DNA of 8,524 nucleotides from Alphaproteobacteria bacterium (GTDB lineage: Bacteria > Pseudomonadota > Alphaproteobacteria > MED-G09), in contig JABHUT010000013.1 of the NCBI GenBank assembly GCA_018658685.1, forward strand, positions 1-8,524, given 5' to 3'. How positions within the stretch are numbered: position 1 is the stretch's first letter; each line of letters starts with the position of its first letter. The translations under genes were made by a program, and so were the position numbers. This document shows positions 1 to 5,350 of the stretch, in pieces. Under the pieces are notes generated by a model. It saw only the letters and a program-made list of their open reading frames with translations, was not told where the DNA came from and ran no database searches.

Positions 1-2
1 AT

Positions 3-134
3 ATGTCATTGGAAGAAATTATTGAAAATAATCCAATAAAGAATCTTGAAGAAATTTTAGGTGATACAACTGTTTTAATTAATAGATCCTACCTATCCCT
101 AACAAAGGATCAAACTATAGAAAAAGAACTTTAA
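3..134 (+). CDS. Short hypothetical protein, or 3' end of a longer gene cut by the window edge
   Basis: An open frame runs from the left edge to a TAA at 132-134. The first in-frame ATG is at position 3, giving 43 residues (MSLEEIIENN... to ...TIEKEL), but the frame may continue upstream of the window, so the start is unknown. The peptide is acidic and charged, has no cysteines, no signal peptide and no membrane segment, and I do not recognise its family. It lies 52 nt upstream of the YkoF-like gene on the same strand, with no obvious terminator between them, so the two may be co-transcribed. A 10-bp tandem repeat (AAAGAACTTT, 123-142) covers its last codons and stop. It could be the tail of a larger protein or chance coding. 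Confidence 0.4.
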   Translation: MSLEEIIENNPIKNLEEILGDTTVLINRSYLSLTKDQTIEKEL

Positions 135-186
135 AGAACTTTAAATTCTTTTAATTACTTACAAAACTTTCTTAAAAGGAATAAAA

Positions 187-435
187 ATGAAACTGTCAGC
201 AGAAATAACTATGTATCCTTTGCAAGATAAATACCTACCTATAATTGAAAACTTTATCGATCACCTAAAAAGCTACAATGACATTTCATTAAAAGTTTTT
301 CCAACTTGCACTGTCATTATTGGTAATTTTGATGTTGTTATGCAAGTTGTGTCTAGCTCGATTAAATGGAGTGCAGATAATAGAGATAAAGCTGTTTTTA
401 TAGCTAAATTTTTACCAAATTATGAAGCTATCTAA
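187..435 (+). CDS. YkoF-like small protein, probable thiamine/HMP-binding fold
   Basis: An 82-residue soluble protein beginning MKLSAEITMYPL, with an AAAGGA ribosome-binding site (175-180) a few bases before the ATG. The opening beta strand followed by 'YPLQDKYLPIIENFIDHL', a central strand 'TVIIGNFDVVMQVV' and a C-terminal 'KAVFIAKFLP' match the small single-domain relatives of Bacillus YkoF (ferredoxin-like alpha/beta fold). Those proteins bind thiamine or its hydroxymethylpyrimidine precursor, or have an unknown cofactor-related role. Length is typical of the single-domain form (about 80-90 residues). No thiamine transporter or thi gene is visible nearby, so ligand and role are inferred from family resemblance only. 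The stop lies 1 nt from the convergent LysR stop. The alternative is an unrelated ferredoxin-fold protein. Confidence 0.6.
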   Translation: MKLSAEITMYPLQDKYLPIIENFIDHLKSYNDISLKVFPTCTVIIGNFDVVMQVVSSSIKWSADNRDKAVFIAKFLPNYEAI

Positions 436-436
436 A

Positions 437-1441
437 TTATACAGCTTTAAATCTATTTTCAGGGTTTGTATAATAATGGTTTGATTCAGCACCATCTTTT
501 CCAAAACTATTTTCTTGAATTTTATATAAAACACTTAACATCCAAGCATGCGCAGCCTCATTCTCAGATCTTTTATTCCAGATAAGTCGAACGGAGTACT
601 CGTCTGTATCAAAGGGAAGAGGAGCAATTATAAAATTATTTGCTTTATTAAAAAAAGAAGCAAGGTGACCAGAGAGAGTAATAAGATAATCGGAAGATCT
701 TACAATTTCTTTAGCAACTGAAACATAATTTACAGACATAGAAATTTTGCGTTGTTTATTTATTTTTTTCAAATAATCATTAACTGGGCTATCTATCGTA
801 CCATCATAACTAATATGAACGTGATTTGCTTCAGTATAATTATCTAAACTAATTTTTCCATCTTTGAAATATGGATTATCTTTTCTTCCAACACATTGTG
901 GACGATCTTTATAAATAACAAAACTATTAAAATATTCATCAAATTTTTGCCCAAGAGGGGATTTAAAATCATTCCTTAAAGCCTCATCAGAGGTAATAAT
1001 AAAATCTAACTCTTGATTCTTTAACTTCTCTAGATCACCCTTAGATGTAGAAACAGCAATAGCCTGGATTTTTGGCGCATCCTTCTGAAAAATTTCTGCA
1101 AGCTGAGGTAAAATTCTTCCAGCAGCAACATCTGGTAAACAAAACTTAAAACTTCTTTCAGAGGTTAAGGGAGAAAATTCTTCAGAACTTAATGACTGTT
1201 GAATTTGCTCAAGGGCATTTTGAATTGGGTAGGCTAGTTCTTCTGCACGCTTGGTTGGTTTCATCATATCAGATGACCTAAAAAACAAATCATCATCAAG
1301 TGTATACCTGAGCCTATTTAAGGCATTACTCACAGCTGATTGGGATAAATTCAGCTTTTCTGCGGCTTTTGTGATAGTTTTTTGGTTATAAATTGATGTA
1401 AAAACTAATAAAAGATTCAAATCTAATCTTGATAAATTCAT
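437..1441 (-). CDS. LysR-family transcriptional regulator
   Basis: A 334-residue LysR-type regulator. The N-terminus MNLSRLDLNLLLVF leads into the winged helix-turn-helix at about residues 5-62, with the recognition region TKAAEKLNLSQSAVSNALNRLR (24-45) reading as in NodD/NahR/LinR-like members. A linker helix follows, then a periplasmic-binding-protein-like effector domain from about residue 97 to 300. The effector is unknown. It would act as a DNA-binding oligomer in the cytoplasm. The gene is divergent from the small exported PAN-like protein, and the shared intergenic region contains a 15-bp palindrome and a 10-bp direct repeat. Autoregulation and control of that neighbour is therefore the usual LysR expectation, though this is inference. 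Its ATG overlaps one arm of an inverted repeat (1440-1447 with 1476-1483). It converges on the YkoF-like gene with 1 nt between stops. Confidence 0.93.
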   Translation of the reverse strand: MNLSRLDLNLLLVFTSIYNQKTITKAAEKLNLSQSAVSNALNRLRYTLDDDLFFRSSDMMKPTKRAEELAYPIQNALEQIQQSLSSEEFSPLTSERSFKFCLPDVAAGRILPQLAEIFQKDAPKIQAIAVSTSKGDLEKLKNQELDFIITSDEALRNDFKSPLGQKFDEYFNSFVIYKDRPQCVGRKDNPYFKDGKISLDNYTEANHVHISYDGTIDSPVNDYLKKINKQRKISMSVNYVSVAKEIVRSSDYLITLSGHLASFFNKANNFIIAPLPFDTDEYSVRLIWNKRSENEAAHAWMLSVLYKIQENSFGKDGAESNHYYTNPENRFKAV

Positions 1442-1481
1442 GTTATAAATACTCTCTAATTGATAATATGAATTCTATAAC

Positions 1482-1531
1482 ATTTATTTAATAAATAGTA
1501 AACATTTATATAATTAATTTGATAAATAGTA
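1482..1531. promoter_or_regulatory. Candidate LysR operator region: palindrome plus direct repeats
   Basis: The divergent intergenic region holds a perfect 15-bp palindrome, ATTTATTTAATAAAT (1482-1496), containing the T-N11-A pattern typical of LysR boxes. The decamer ATAAATAGTA occurs exactly twice (1491-1500 and 1522-1531), 31 bp apart and so about three helical turns. The second copy overlaps the -35 hexamer of the PAN-like gene's promoter, the position expected for a LysR activation site. A second inverted repeat, ATGTTATA (1440-1447) and TATAACAT (1476-1483), reaches into the regulator's start codon. The region is very AT-rich, so chance matches are possible. Confidence 0.45.
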
Positions 1532-1548
1532 TTTCCTTAGGCTATAAC
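1519..1548 (+). promoter_or_regulatory. Sigma-70-like promoter for the PAN-like protein gene
   Basis: A -35 hexamer TTGATA (1519-1524, 5 of 6 to consensus) is followed after 18 bp by TATAAC (1543-1548, 5 of 6). Initiation would fall near 1555, leaving a leader of about 18 nt with the SD AAGGAG at 1561-1566 before the ATG at 1573. This geometry fits a dedicated promoter and argues against any protein start upstream of 1573. One ATAAATAGTA repeat overlaps the -35 element. Confidence 0.55.
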
Positions 1549-1572
1549 AAACTCAAGTTTAAGGAGTTAAAA

Positions 1573-1881
1573 ATGTCATTATTAAAAAACCTATTAATTA
1601 TCGGACTATTTGTTTCTGTTTATGTAGCTGTATCACCAGCATTCGCAAACACTGATTTAAATAAAAATGAATATGAAATAACAGGTGGAACAGTTCTTGG
1701 TTATAAAACGACAAGTAAATACAAAAATGCAGACAATTGCGTAAATGCATGTATTAAAAAATCAAACTGTGAGGCATACAGCTTAAACACTAAGGGTGCT
1801 TACTGCGTACTATATTCAAGCGTAAGAAGTATTCAACTAAAAGAAGGCGCTTTCACAGCCCAGAGAAAAGAATTTAACTAA
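1573..1881 (+). CDS. Small exported PAN/apple-like cysteine protein
   Basis: A 102-residue protein starting at the ATG preceded by a strong SD (AAGGAG, 1561-1566). An in-frame TTG at 1519 is rejected because it lies in the promoter. Residues 1-25 form a Sec signal peptide: a Lys near the start, a hydrophobic core LLIIGLFVSVYVAV, then SPAFA with an AxA-type cleavage site before Asn26. The mature chain of about 77 residues has four cysteines (C56, C60, C66, C78) in the pattern C-x3-C-x5-C-x11-C. The context 'NADNCVNACIKKSNCEAYS...GAYCVLY' resembles short PAN/apple domains (PAN_4 type), which bind carbohydrate or protein partners. Two disulfides are likely in the periplasm or outside the cell. 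It is divergent from the LysR gene and is directly followed by the paired hairpins. Ligand and function are unknown. Confidence 0.8.
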   Translation: MSLLKNLLIIGLFVSVYVAVSPAFANTDLNKNEYEITGGTVLGYKTTSKYKNADNCVNACIKKSNCEAYSLNTKGAYCVLYSSVRSIQLKEGAFTAQRKEFN

Positions 1882-1887
1882 CAAGAC

Positions 1888-1904
1888 ACGATCATTTAGA
1901 TCGT
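1888..1904 (+). repeat. Small hairpin just after the PAN-like gene
   Basis: ACGATC (1888-1893) and GATCGT (1899-1904) form a perfect 6-bp stem with a 5-nt loop, 6 nt after the stop codon. No T-run follows, so it is not a canonical intrinsic terminator. It could be a minor 3'-end structure leading into the larger hairpins, or chance. Confidence 0.3.
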
Positions 1905-1912
1905 TGCCTAAC

Positions 1913-1958
1913 GGACAATCCCCTCCTTCCCCCTCCCAAACCCTTGAGGGGATTGTCC
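1913..1958 (+). repeat. Hairpin unit 1 (13-bp perfect stem, 20-nt C-rich loop)
   Basis: Left arm GGACAATCCCCTC (1913-1925) pairs perfectly with GAGGGGATTGTCC (1946-1958). The loop at 1926-1945 is C-rich. The minus strand of 1920-1943 carries four G-runs of at least three, separated by 3, 1 and 5 nt, a canonical G-quadruplex pattern. Confidence 0.9.
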
Positions 1959-2015
1959 TCAAACCAATTGGACAGTCTTCTCCTTTCCCTCCCAAACCCT
2001 TAGAGGAGACTGTCC
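1913..2015 (+). ncRNA. Candidate structured RNA: two tandem hairpins with C-rich loops
   Basis: Two units of 46 nt (1913-1958 and 1970-2015), each a 13-bp stem closing a 20-nt loop, are separated by 11 nt. The stems differ at three paired positions. Two of these are double compensatory changes (A-T to G-C, and C-G to T-A). The third gives a U-G wobble that pairs only in plus-strand RNA, so the sequence favours structure in a transcript reading with the PAN-like gene. The loops are almost identical, sharing CCCTCCCAAACCCTT, and each begins at a CTCCTT/CTCC pyrimidine tract complementary to Shine-Dalgarno sequences. This design (paired stem-loops exposing CU-rich anti-SD loops, 3' of a small-protein gene) recalls the alphaproteobacterial 'cuckoo' (CCUCCUCCC-motif) small RNAs. 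The exact motif and the typical DUF1127 neighbour are not seen. It may be a 3'-UTR-derived sRNA or a REP-like repeat. No promoter or intrinsic terminator of its own is evident. Confidence 0.55.
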
Positions 2016-2017
2016 AA
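1968..2017 (+). repeat. Hairpin unit 2 (15-bp stem with one U-G pair, 20-nt C-rich loop)
   Basis: Left arm GGACAGTCTTCTC (1970-1982) pairs with GAGGAGACTGTCC (2003-2015) with one T-G position (1979/2006), extended by TT/AA at the base (1968-1969/2016-2017). The loop (1983-2002) repeats the loop of unit 1 with an indel in the C-run and one extra A before the right arm. Confidence 0.9.
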
Positions 2018-2036
2018 CATTTTAGAGAGTAATATT

Positions 2037-2171
2037 ATGGTATCAAATAATGTAGTAGATTTTAAAAATCCAAAATTAGCGGAAGAATTAAGAAGTATTG
2101 AAGACAGAAGAAATACTTCACTATTGAATTTTGATTTATTTCTAAATCGAATTTTTTCTGTTATTTTTTAA
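2037..2171 (+). CDS. Possible 44-residue hypothetical protein
   Basis: An ATG at 2037 opens a 44-codon frame ending at TAA 2169-2171 (MVSNNVVDFKNPKLAEELRS... ending ...FSVIF). A weak purine tract, AGAGAG, lies about 10 nt upstream. The peptide has a charged helical middle (KLAEELRSIEDRR) and a hydrophobic tail (LLNFDLFLNRIFSVIF), perhaps a membrane-associated helix. It starts 21 nt after the second hairpin and could share the PAN-like gene's transcript. Its stop is 1 nt from the convergent lipoprotein stop, repeating the spacing at the other convergent junction, which mildly favours a real gene. I recognise no family. It shows no DUF1127 arginine-rich signature. Confidence 0.4.
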   Translation: MVSNNVVDFKNPKLAEELRSIEDRRNTSLLNFDLFLNRIFSVIF

Positions 2172-2172
2172 C

Positions 2173-3195
2173 TTAGTTGCTTTTACGATCAAACGGGTAA
2201 ACTTTCCCTGGAATAATAGTACTAAAAAAATCTTTACCAAGTCCCTTTTTAGCTATTAAATTTTCTAGAACTTTTTTTGGTTCTTCCGTAGGTTCTGTAG
2301 TTAGAATAAAGGTGCCCCAGTGCATACCAATAGATTTTTTAGCATCCAAATCAAAAGCTGTCTTTAGAGCCTCTTCTGGGTTCATATGACTTTCCTTCAT
2401 AATCCATCGTGGTGCATAAGCTCCAATAGGAATAAAAGCTAGGTCTGGGCTACCAAACCTTTTATTTATTTCAATAAAATCATTGGTGTATCCAGTATCG
2501 CCTAAATGAACTAACTTAATATTATCATTTTCAATCCACCAGCCTCCCCAAAGAGTTTTATTTCTATCAAAAAGGCCTCTTCTCGACCAATGCTGTACTG
2601 GAACGAATGTAAATGTCGTATTTTTAATTTTCTTTTCTTCCCACCAATTAAACTCATAAACATTTTTAATGCCCATGCTCTGAAACCACTTTTTTAATTT
2701 CAAAGGAACTAAATAAATTATATCAGGATTTATTCTATTTAAATTTTTAATAGTTTTTTTATCAAGATGGTCGTAATGATTATGACTTATAACAATAACA
2801 TCAATATTAGGAAGATCCTCATAATCTATTGCTGGAGGGATGAGCCTTTTAGGTCCAAAAAAAGAAAATGGAGAAGCTCTTTCTGAAAAAATTGGATCAG
2901 TAATAATATTTAGATCAAAGTTATTAATAATAAAAGAAGAATGCCCTATCCATGATGTATAACCATTTGGTTTTTTTTTTAAATTTTTATATTCCCTAGA
3001 AAGTTCTATCTTACCTCTTTCGACAGAACGAAGTTCTTTCCAAAAACTATACCCTGGACCAAAGAAAGATTTATCATCTGCTTCCTCTTCAGGTTCTAAT
3101 ATTATATTTTGATTATTATTTTCAAAAACCTCGTTTTCAAAATAAGCACAAGAAGATAGAAATGTCAGGAATAAAAAAACTAGAATACTTTTCAT
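2173..3195 (-). CDS. MBL-fold metallo-hydrolase lipoprotein, NAPE-PLD/RomA-like
   Basis: A 340-residue protein with a lipoprotein signal, MKSILVFLFLTFLSSC, in which the lipobox is LSSC and the lipidated residue is Cys16. An acidic linker follows. The metallo-beta-lactamase domain runs from about residue 78 to 335. Metal-binding motifs are H138-N-H140-Y-D142-H143, H202 (QHWS), D233 (HLGDTGY) and H292 (MHWGT), all in the order seen in N-acyl-phosphatidylethanolamine phospholipase D and RomA-type bacterial relatives. The tryptophan-rich stretch LWGGWW and the 'IGAYAPRW' block also fit. A phosphodiesterase acting on a lipid or related periplasmic substrate is the family-based guess; the true substrate is unknown. 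Its ATG overlaps the panD stop by 4 nt (ATGA), so translation is coupled to the pantothenate genes. It is probably anchored to the inner or outer membrane. Confidence 0.88.
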   Translation of the reverse strand: MKSILVFLFLTFLSSCAYFENEVFENNNQNIILEPEEEADDKSFFGPGYSFWKELRSVERGKIELSREYKNLKKKPNGYTSWIGHSSFIINNFDLNIITDPIFSERASPFSFFGPKRLIPPAIDYEDLPNIDVIVISHNHYDHLDKKTIKNLNRINPDIIYLVPLKLKKWFQSMGIKNVYEFNWWEEKKIKNTTFTFVPVQHWSRRGLFDRNKTLWGGWWIENDNIKLVHLGDTGYTNDFIEINKRFGSPDLAFIPIGAYAPRWIMKESHMNPEEALKTAFDLDAKKSIGMHWGTFILTTEPTEEPKKVLENLIAKKGLGKDFFSTIIPGKVYPFDRKSN

Positions 3196-3575
3196 TTTAA
3201 CTTTTGTTCTGGAATAGCATTCTTTATAGATTTTATATTATTTTTATCATCAAAATAAACTAAGACTGGTTCATGTTTTGAGGCCTCTTCTTCATCGAAT
3301 AAACCGTAAGAGCAAATAATAATAATATCATTAGGTGAAGCTTTATGAGCTGCGGCCCCATTAATTGATACAGTTTTTGATCCTGCCTCAGCAGCCATAA
3401 GATAGGTAGAAAATCTTTCACCATTCGTAACATTATAAATATCAATTTTTTCATATTCTTGCATATTACCCTTTGCTAAAATTTCAACATCAACTGCACA
3501 TGATCCTTCATAATCTAGCTCAACCTGAGTAATATTTATTCTATGTAATTTTGACCTTAGTAACGTCTTTTTCAT
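3192..3575 (-). CDS. panD: Aspartate 1-decarboxylase
   Basis: A 127-residue pyruvoyl-dependent enzyme that decarboxylates L-aspartate to beta-alanine, the amine half of pantothenate. The self-cleavage site Gly24-Ser25 lies in YEGSCAVD at exactly the family position, so Ser25 would become the pyruvoyl cofactor. Tyr58 (in NGERFSTY) and the NGAAAH motif (about residues 73-78) are present. Length equals the usual 126 or so residues. An AGGA ribosome-binding site precedes the ATG by about 7 nt. It follows panC with a 33-nt gap and overlaps the downstream lipoprotein gene by ATGA. Autocleaving PanD of this type may need a maturation factor (PanZ/PanM) in some Gammaproteobacteria; none is visible here. 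Confidence 0.96.
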   Translation of the reverse strand: MKKTLLRSKLHRINITQVELDYEGSCAVDVEILAKGNMQEYEKIDIYNVTNGERFSTYLMAAEAGSKTVSINGAAAHKASPNDIIIICSYGLFDEEEASKHEPVLVYFDDKNNIKSIKNAIPEQKLK

Positions 3576-3608
3576 TTTATCATCCTAAAACTAATTCACT
3601 AAAATATT

Positions 3609-4421
3609 TTAATCTAAAAGAATATTGTCAATTAATCGAACAGCCCCGAGCTTGATAGCTATAGCAATTAATGCTCTACCAGAAAAGTGATTTAAATCCT
3701 CTAAAGTATCTGGATCACATATCTTAAGATACTCAGGCACCAATCCTTTTTTCTTGAAAAAATCAATTGAGTCTTTGATAAGGATTTCATTAGATTTATT
3801 CGATATATTTTCCTTTATCCAGCATAATCTTTTATAAATTTCTGGTGCAAGCAATCGATTATCCGATGTCAAAAGATTATTCCTGGAAGACATTGCAAGA
3901 CCATCATTTTCTCGAACAATATCACTCCCAATAATTTCAGTTTCAAAATCACTTAAAGAAGCAAGATTCTTTATTATTAAAAATTGCTGGTAGTCTTTAA
4001 GACCAAAGACAGCAAATTGAGGCTTAATAACCTCAAACAATTTACCAACTATTGTCACAACTCCATCAAAATGTTCTGGACGAGTTTTACCGCACATCTT
4101 TTTGCTTAAAGGTGGCGCCTTTCTGTTCTTAATACCCTCTAAAATTTCTTTTGATGGATGAAATACAAAATGGCTCCCCGCACTCTCCAATTGAATAAGG
4201 TCGTTCTCTAATGTTCTTGGATAACTGTCAAAGTCTTCATTAACACCAAATTGAAGCGGATTAATAAATATTGAAGATACAATCGTTTTTCCTATTTCTT
4301 TTGCTTTATTAACTAGGCTTATATGACCATCATGGAGATTACCCATTGTTGGAACTAAAACAATATCAGTATAATTTTTTAAGACTTCCTTAGCCTGAAT
4401 TTCTGAAGAAATAATTTTCAT
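3609..4421 (-). CDS. panC: Pantothenate synthetase (pantoate--beta-alanine ligase)
   Basis: A 270-residue cytoplasmic ligase that condenses pantoate with beta-alanine using ATP, through a pantoyl-adenylate, to form pantothenate. The nucleotide-binding motif VPTMGNLHDGH (23-33, HIGH-like with H30 and H33), the CGKTRPEHFDGVVTIVGKLF block (110-129), VFGLKDYQQ (138-146) and DGLAMSSRN (173-181, KMSKS-like) are all intact. The C-terminus ends in VRLIDN, as usual. It is slightly shorter than the E. coli enzyme (283). Its ATG lies 2 nt after the panB TAG with no convincing SD of its own, so translation is probably coupled to panB termination. With panB and panD it forms a complete pantothenate set in one unit. 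Confidence 0.97.
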   Translation of the reverse strand: MKIISSEIQAKEVLKNYTDIVLVPTMGNLHDGHISLVNKAKEIGKTIVSSIFINPLQFGVNEDFDSYPRTLENDLIQLESAGSHFVFHPSKEILEGIKNRKAPPLSKKMCGKTRPEHFDGVVTIVGKLFEVIKPQFAVFGLKDYQQFLIIKNLASLSDFETEIIGSDIVRENDGLAMSSRNNLLTSDNRLLAPEIYKRLCWIKENISNKSNEILIKDSIDFFKKKGLVPEYLKICDPDTLEDLNHFSGRALIAIAIKLGAVRLIDNILLD

Positions 4422-4423
4422 TT

Positions 4424-5239
4424 CTAAAAAAATGTATGGGATCTTGAGGGAAATTTTTTAGATTTAACACTCTTAACATATTTTCCAAGGGCTGCTTCAA
4501 TTGAAGATGAACCTTTTAAGAAATCTTTTACGAATTTAGGTGGTTTTTCTAGACATGAAATACCTAAAAGGTCATGGATAACCATAATTTGACCATCTGT
4601 CTCAGGTCCGGCCCCTATTCCAATTACTGGAATTTTTAATAAGCTTGTTATTTCTTTTGATAAGTCATTTGGAACACATTCTAGAAGTAACATTGCTGCT
4701 CCAGCATCCTCTAAAGATTTAGCTTCTTCAATTAGTTTTTGTCTCTTCTTTGTATCCCTTCCTTGAACAAAATAACCACCAATTCTATTAATAGATTGTG
4801 GAGTTAAACCCATATGTGCACATACGGGTATTCCCCTCTCAGCTAAAGTGCTTGTCATTTTGCATATCCATGAGCCACCTTCAATTTTCACTGAGTGAGC
4901 ACCATTTTGCATTAATTTTGTAGCATTCTCTAAGGCAAGCTCATCTGTTGAATAACTCATGAAAGGCATATCTGCCATAATATGAGAATTTATATTACCC
5001 CTAGCAACACATTCAAGGTGATAAATCAACTGATCCATTGTAACAGGCAACGTACTATCATGGCCCTGAATAACCATTCCCAAGCTATCGCCAACTAAAA
5101 TAACCTCTACGCCAGCCTCACTTATTCTCTGAGCCAAAGTAGATTCGTAAGCTGTTAAACAGCTAAATTTCTCATTAGCTTTCTTTAGTTTTCGTAAAGT
5201 AGAAATCGTAACAAGTTTATTTTTATTTTGGCTGGACAT
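4424..5239 (-). CDS. panB: 3-methyl-2-oxobutanoate hydroxymethyltransferase
   Basis: A 271-residue TIM-barrel enzyme that transfers a one-carbon unit from 5,10-methylene-THF to alpha-ketoisovalerate, giving ketopantoate. Conserved elements are visible in order: LTAYESTLA (28-36), metal ligand D51 in VGDSLG, D90 in ADMPF, K118 in VKIEGG, AHMGLTPQ (141-148) and the catalytic-type E187 in LLECVP, then GIGAGPETDGQ (207-217). The tail FPSRSHTF matches the conserved C-terminal segment. It is first of the panB-panC-panD-lipoprotein unit. No strong SD is visible before the ATG. The NADPH-dependent ketopantoate reductase (panE/ilvC) is not in the window. Confidence 0.97.
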   Translation of the reverse strand: MSSQNKNKLVTISTLRKLKKANEKFSCLTAYESTLAQRISEAGVEVILVGDSLGMVIQGHDSTLPVTMDQLIYHLECVARGNINSHIMADMPFMSYSTDELALENATKLMQNGAHSVKIEGGSWICKMTSTLAERGIPVCAHMGLTPQSINRIGGYFVQGRDTKKRQKLIEEAKSLEDAGAAMLLLECVPNDLSKEITSLLKIPVIGIGAGPETDGQIMVIHDLLGISCLEKPPKFVKDFLKGSSSIEAALGKYVKSVKSKKFPSRSHTFF

Positions 5240-5319
5240 TTGTTTAGTAGAATATTTAGTTGAATTTTTTAATTTAAAAATTTTAACTTAAATTCCCCTT
5301 GTTTAACCTTAGAATTCTT

Positions 5320-5348
5320 ATCATATTTAAACTTTATAAAAAACTTAA
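5320..5348 (-). promoter_or_regulatory. Weak candidate promoter for the panBCD unit
   Basis: In the 111-nt gap between the Rieske gene and panB, the minus strand reads TATGAT (5325-5320, 5 of 6 to the -10 consensus), with TTAAGT (5348-5343, 3 of 6) 17 bp upstream. The region is extremely AT-rich, so the match is weak. A promoter here is expected from gene layout but not proved. No GC-rich intrinsic terminator for the Rieske gene is visible in the gap. Confidence 0.25.
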
Positions 5349-5350
5349 AT

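Noticed and set aside
1519..1572. N-terminal extension of the PAN-like protein from a TTG codon
   Set aside because: It overlaps the promoter hexamers and would place the signal peptide internally; the ATG at 1573 has a strong SD.
1913..2015. The twin hairpins as ordinary intrinsic terminators
   Set aside because: Neither stem is followed by a T-run, loops of 20 nt are unusually long for terminators, and loop conservation between units is unexplained by termination.
1913..2015. Minimal CRISPR array
   Set aside because: Only two units, the spacer is 11 nt, the repeats are large inverted repeats with internal differences, and no cas gene is present.
1913..2015. CsrA/RsmA-sponge RNA
   Set aside because: GGA occurs only in stems and at the stem base; the loops contain no GGA.
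1906..2018. Integron attC-like site (GCCTAAC at 1906-1912 and GTCCAAC at 2012-2018 resemble the RYYYAAC core)
   Set aside because: No matching GTTRRRY partner lies on the same strand at the other end, and the internal L boxes and typical attC architecture are absent; the region holds two separate hairpins instead.
3260..3454. Minus-strand 64-codon open frame
   Set aside because: It lies in another frame wholly inside the well-supported panD gene.
5261..5294. AT-only palindrome upstream of panB as a terminator or riboswitch
   Set aside because: The stem consists of A-T pairs in a very AT-rich spacer; no GC core or known riboswitch element is visible.
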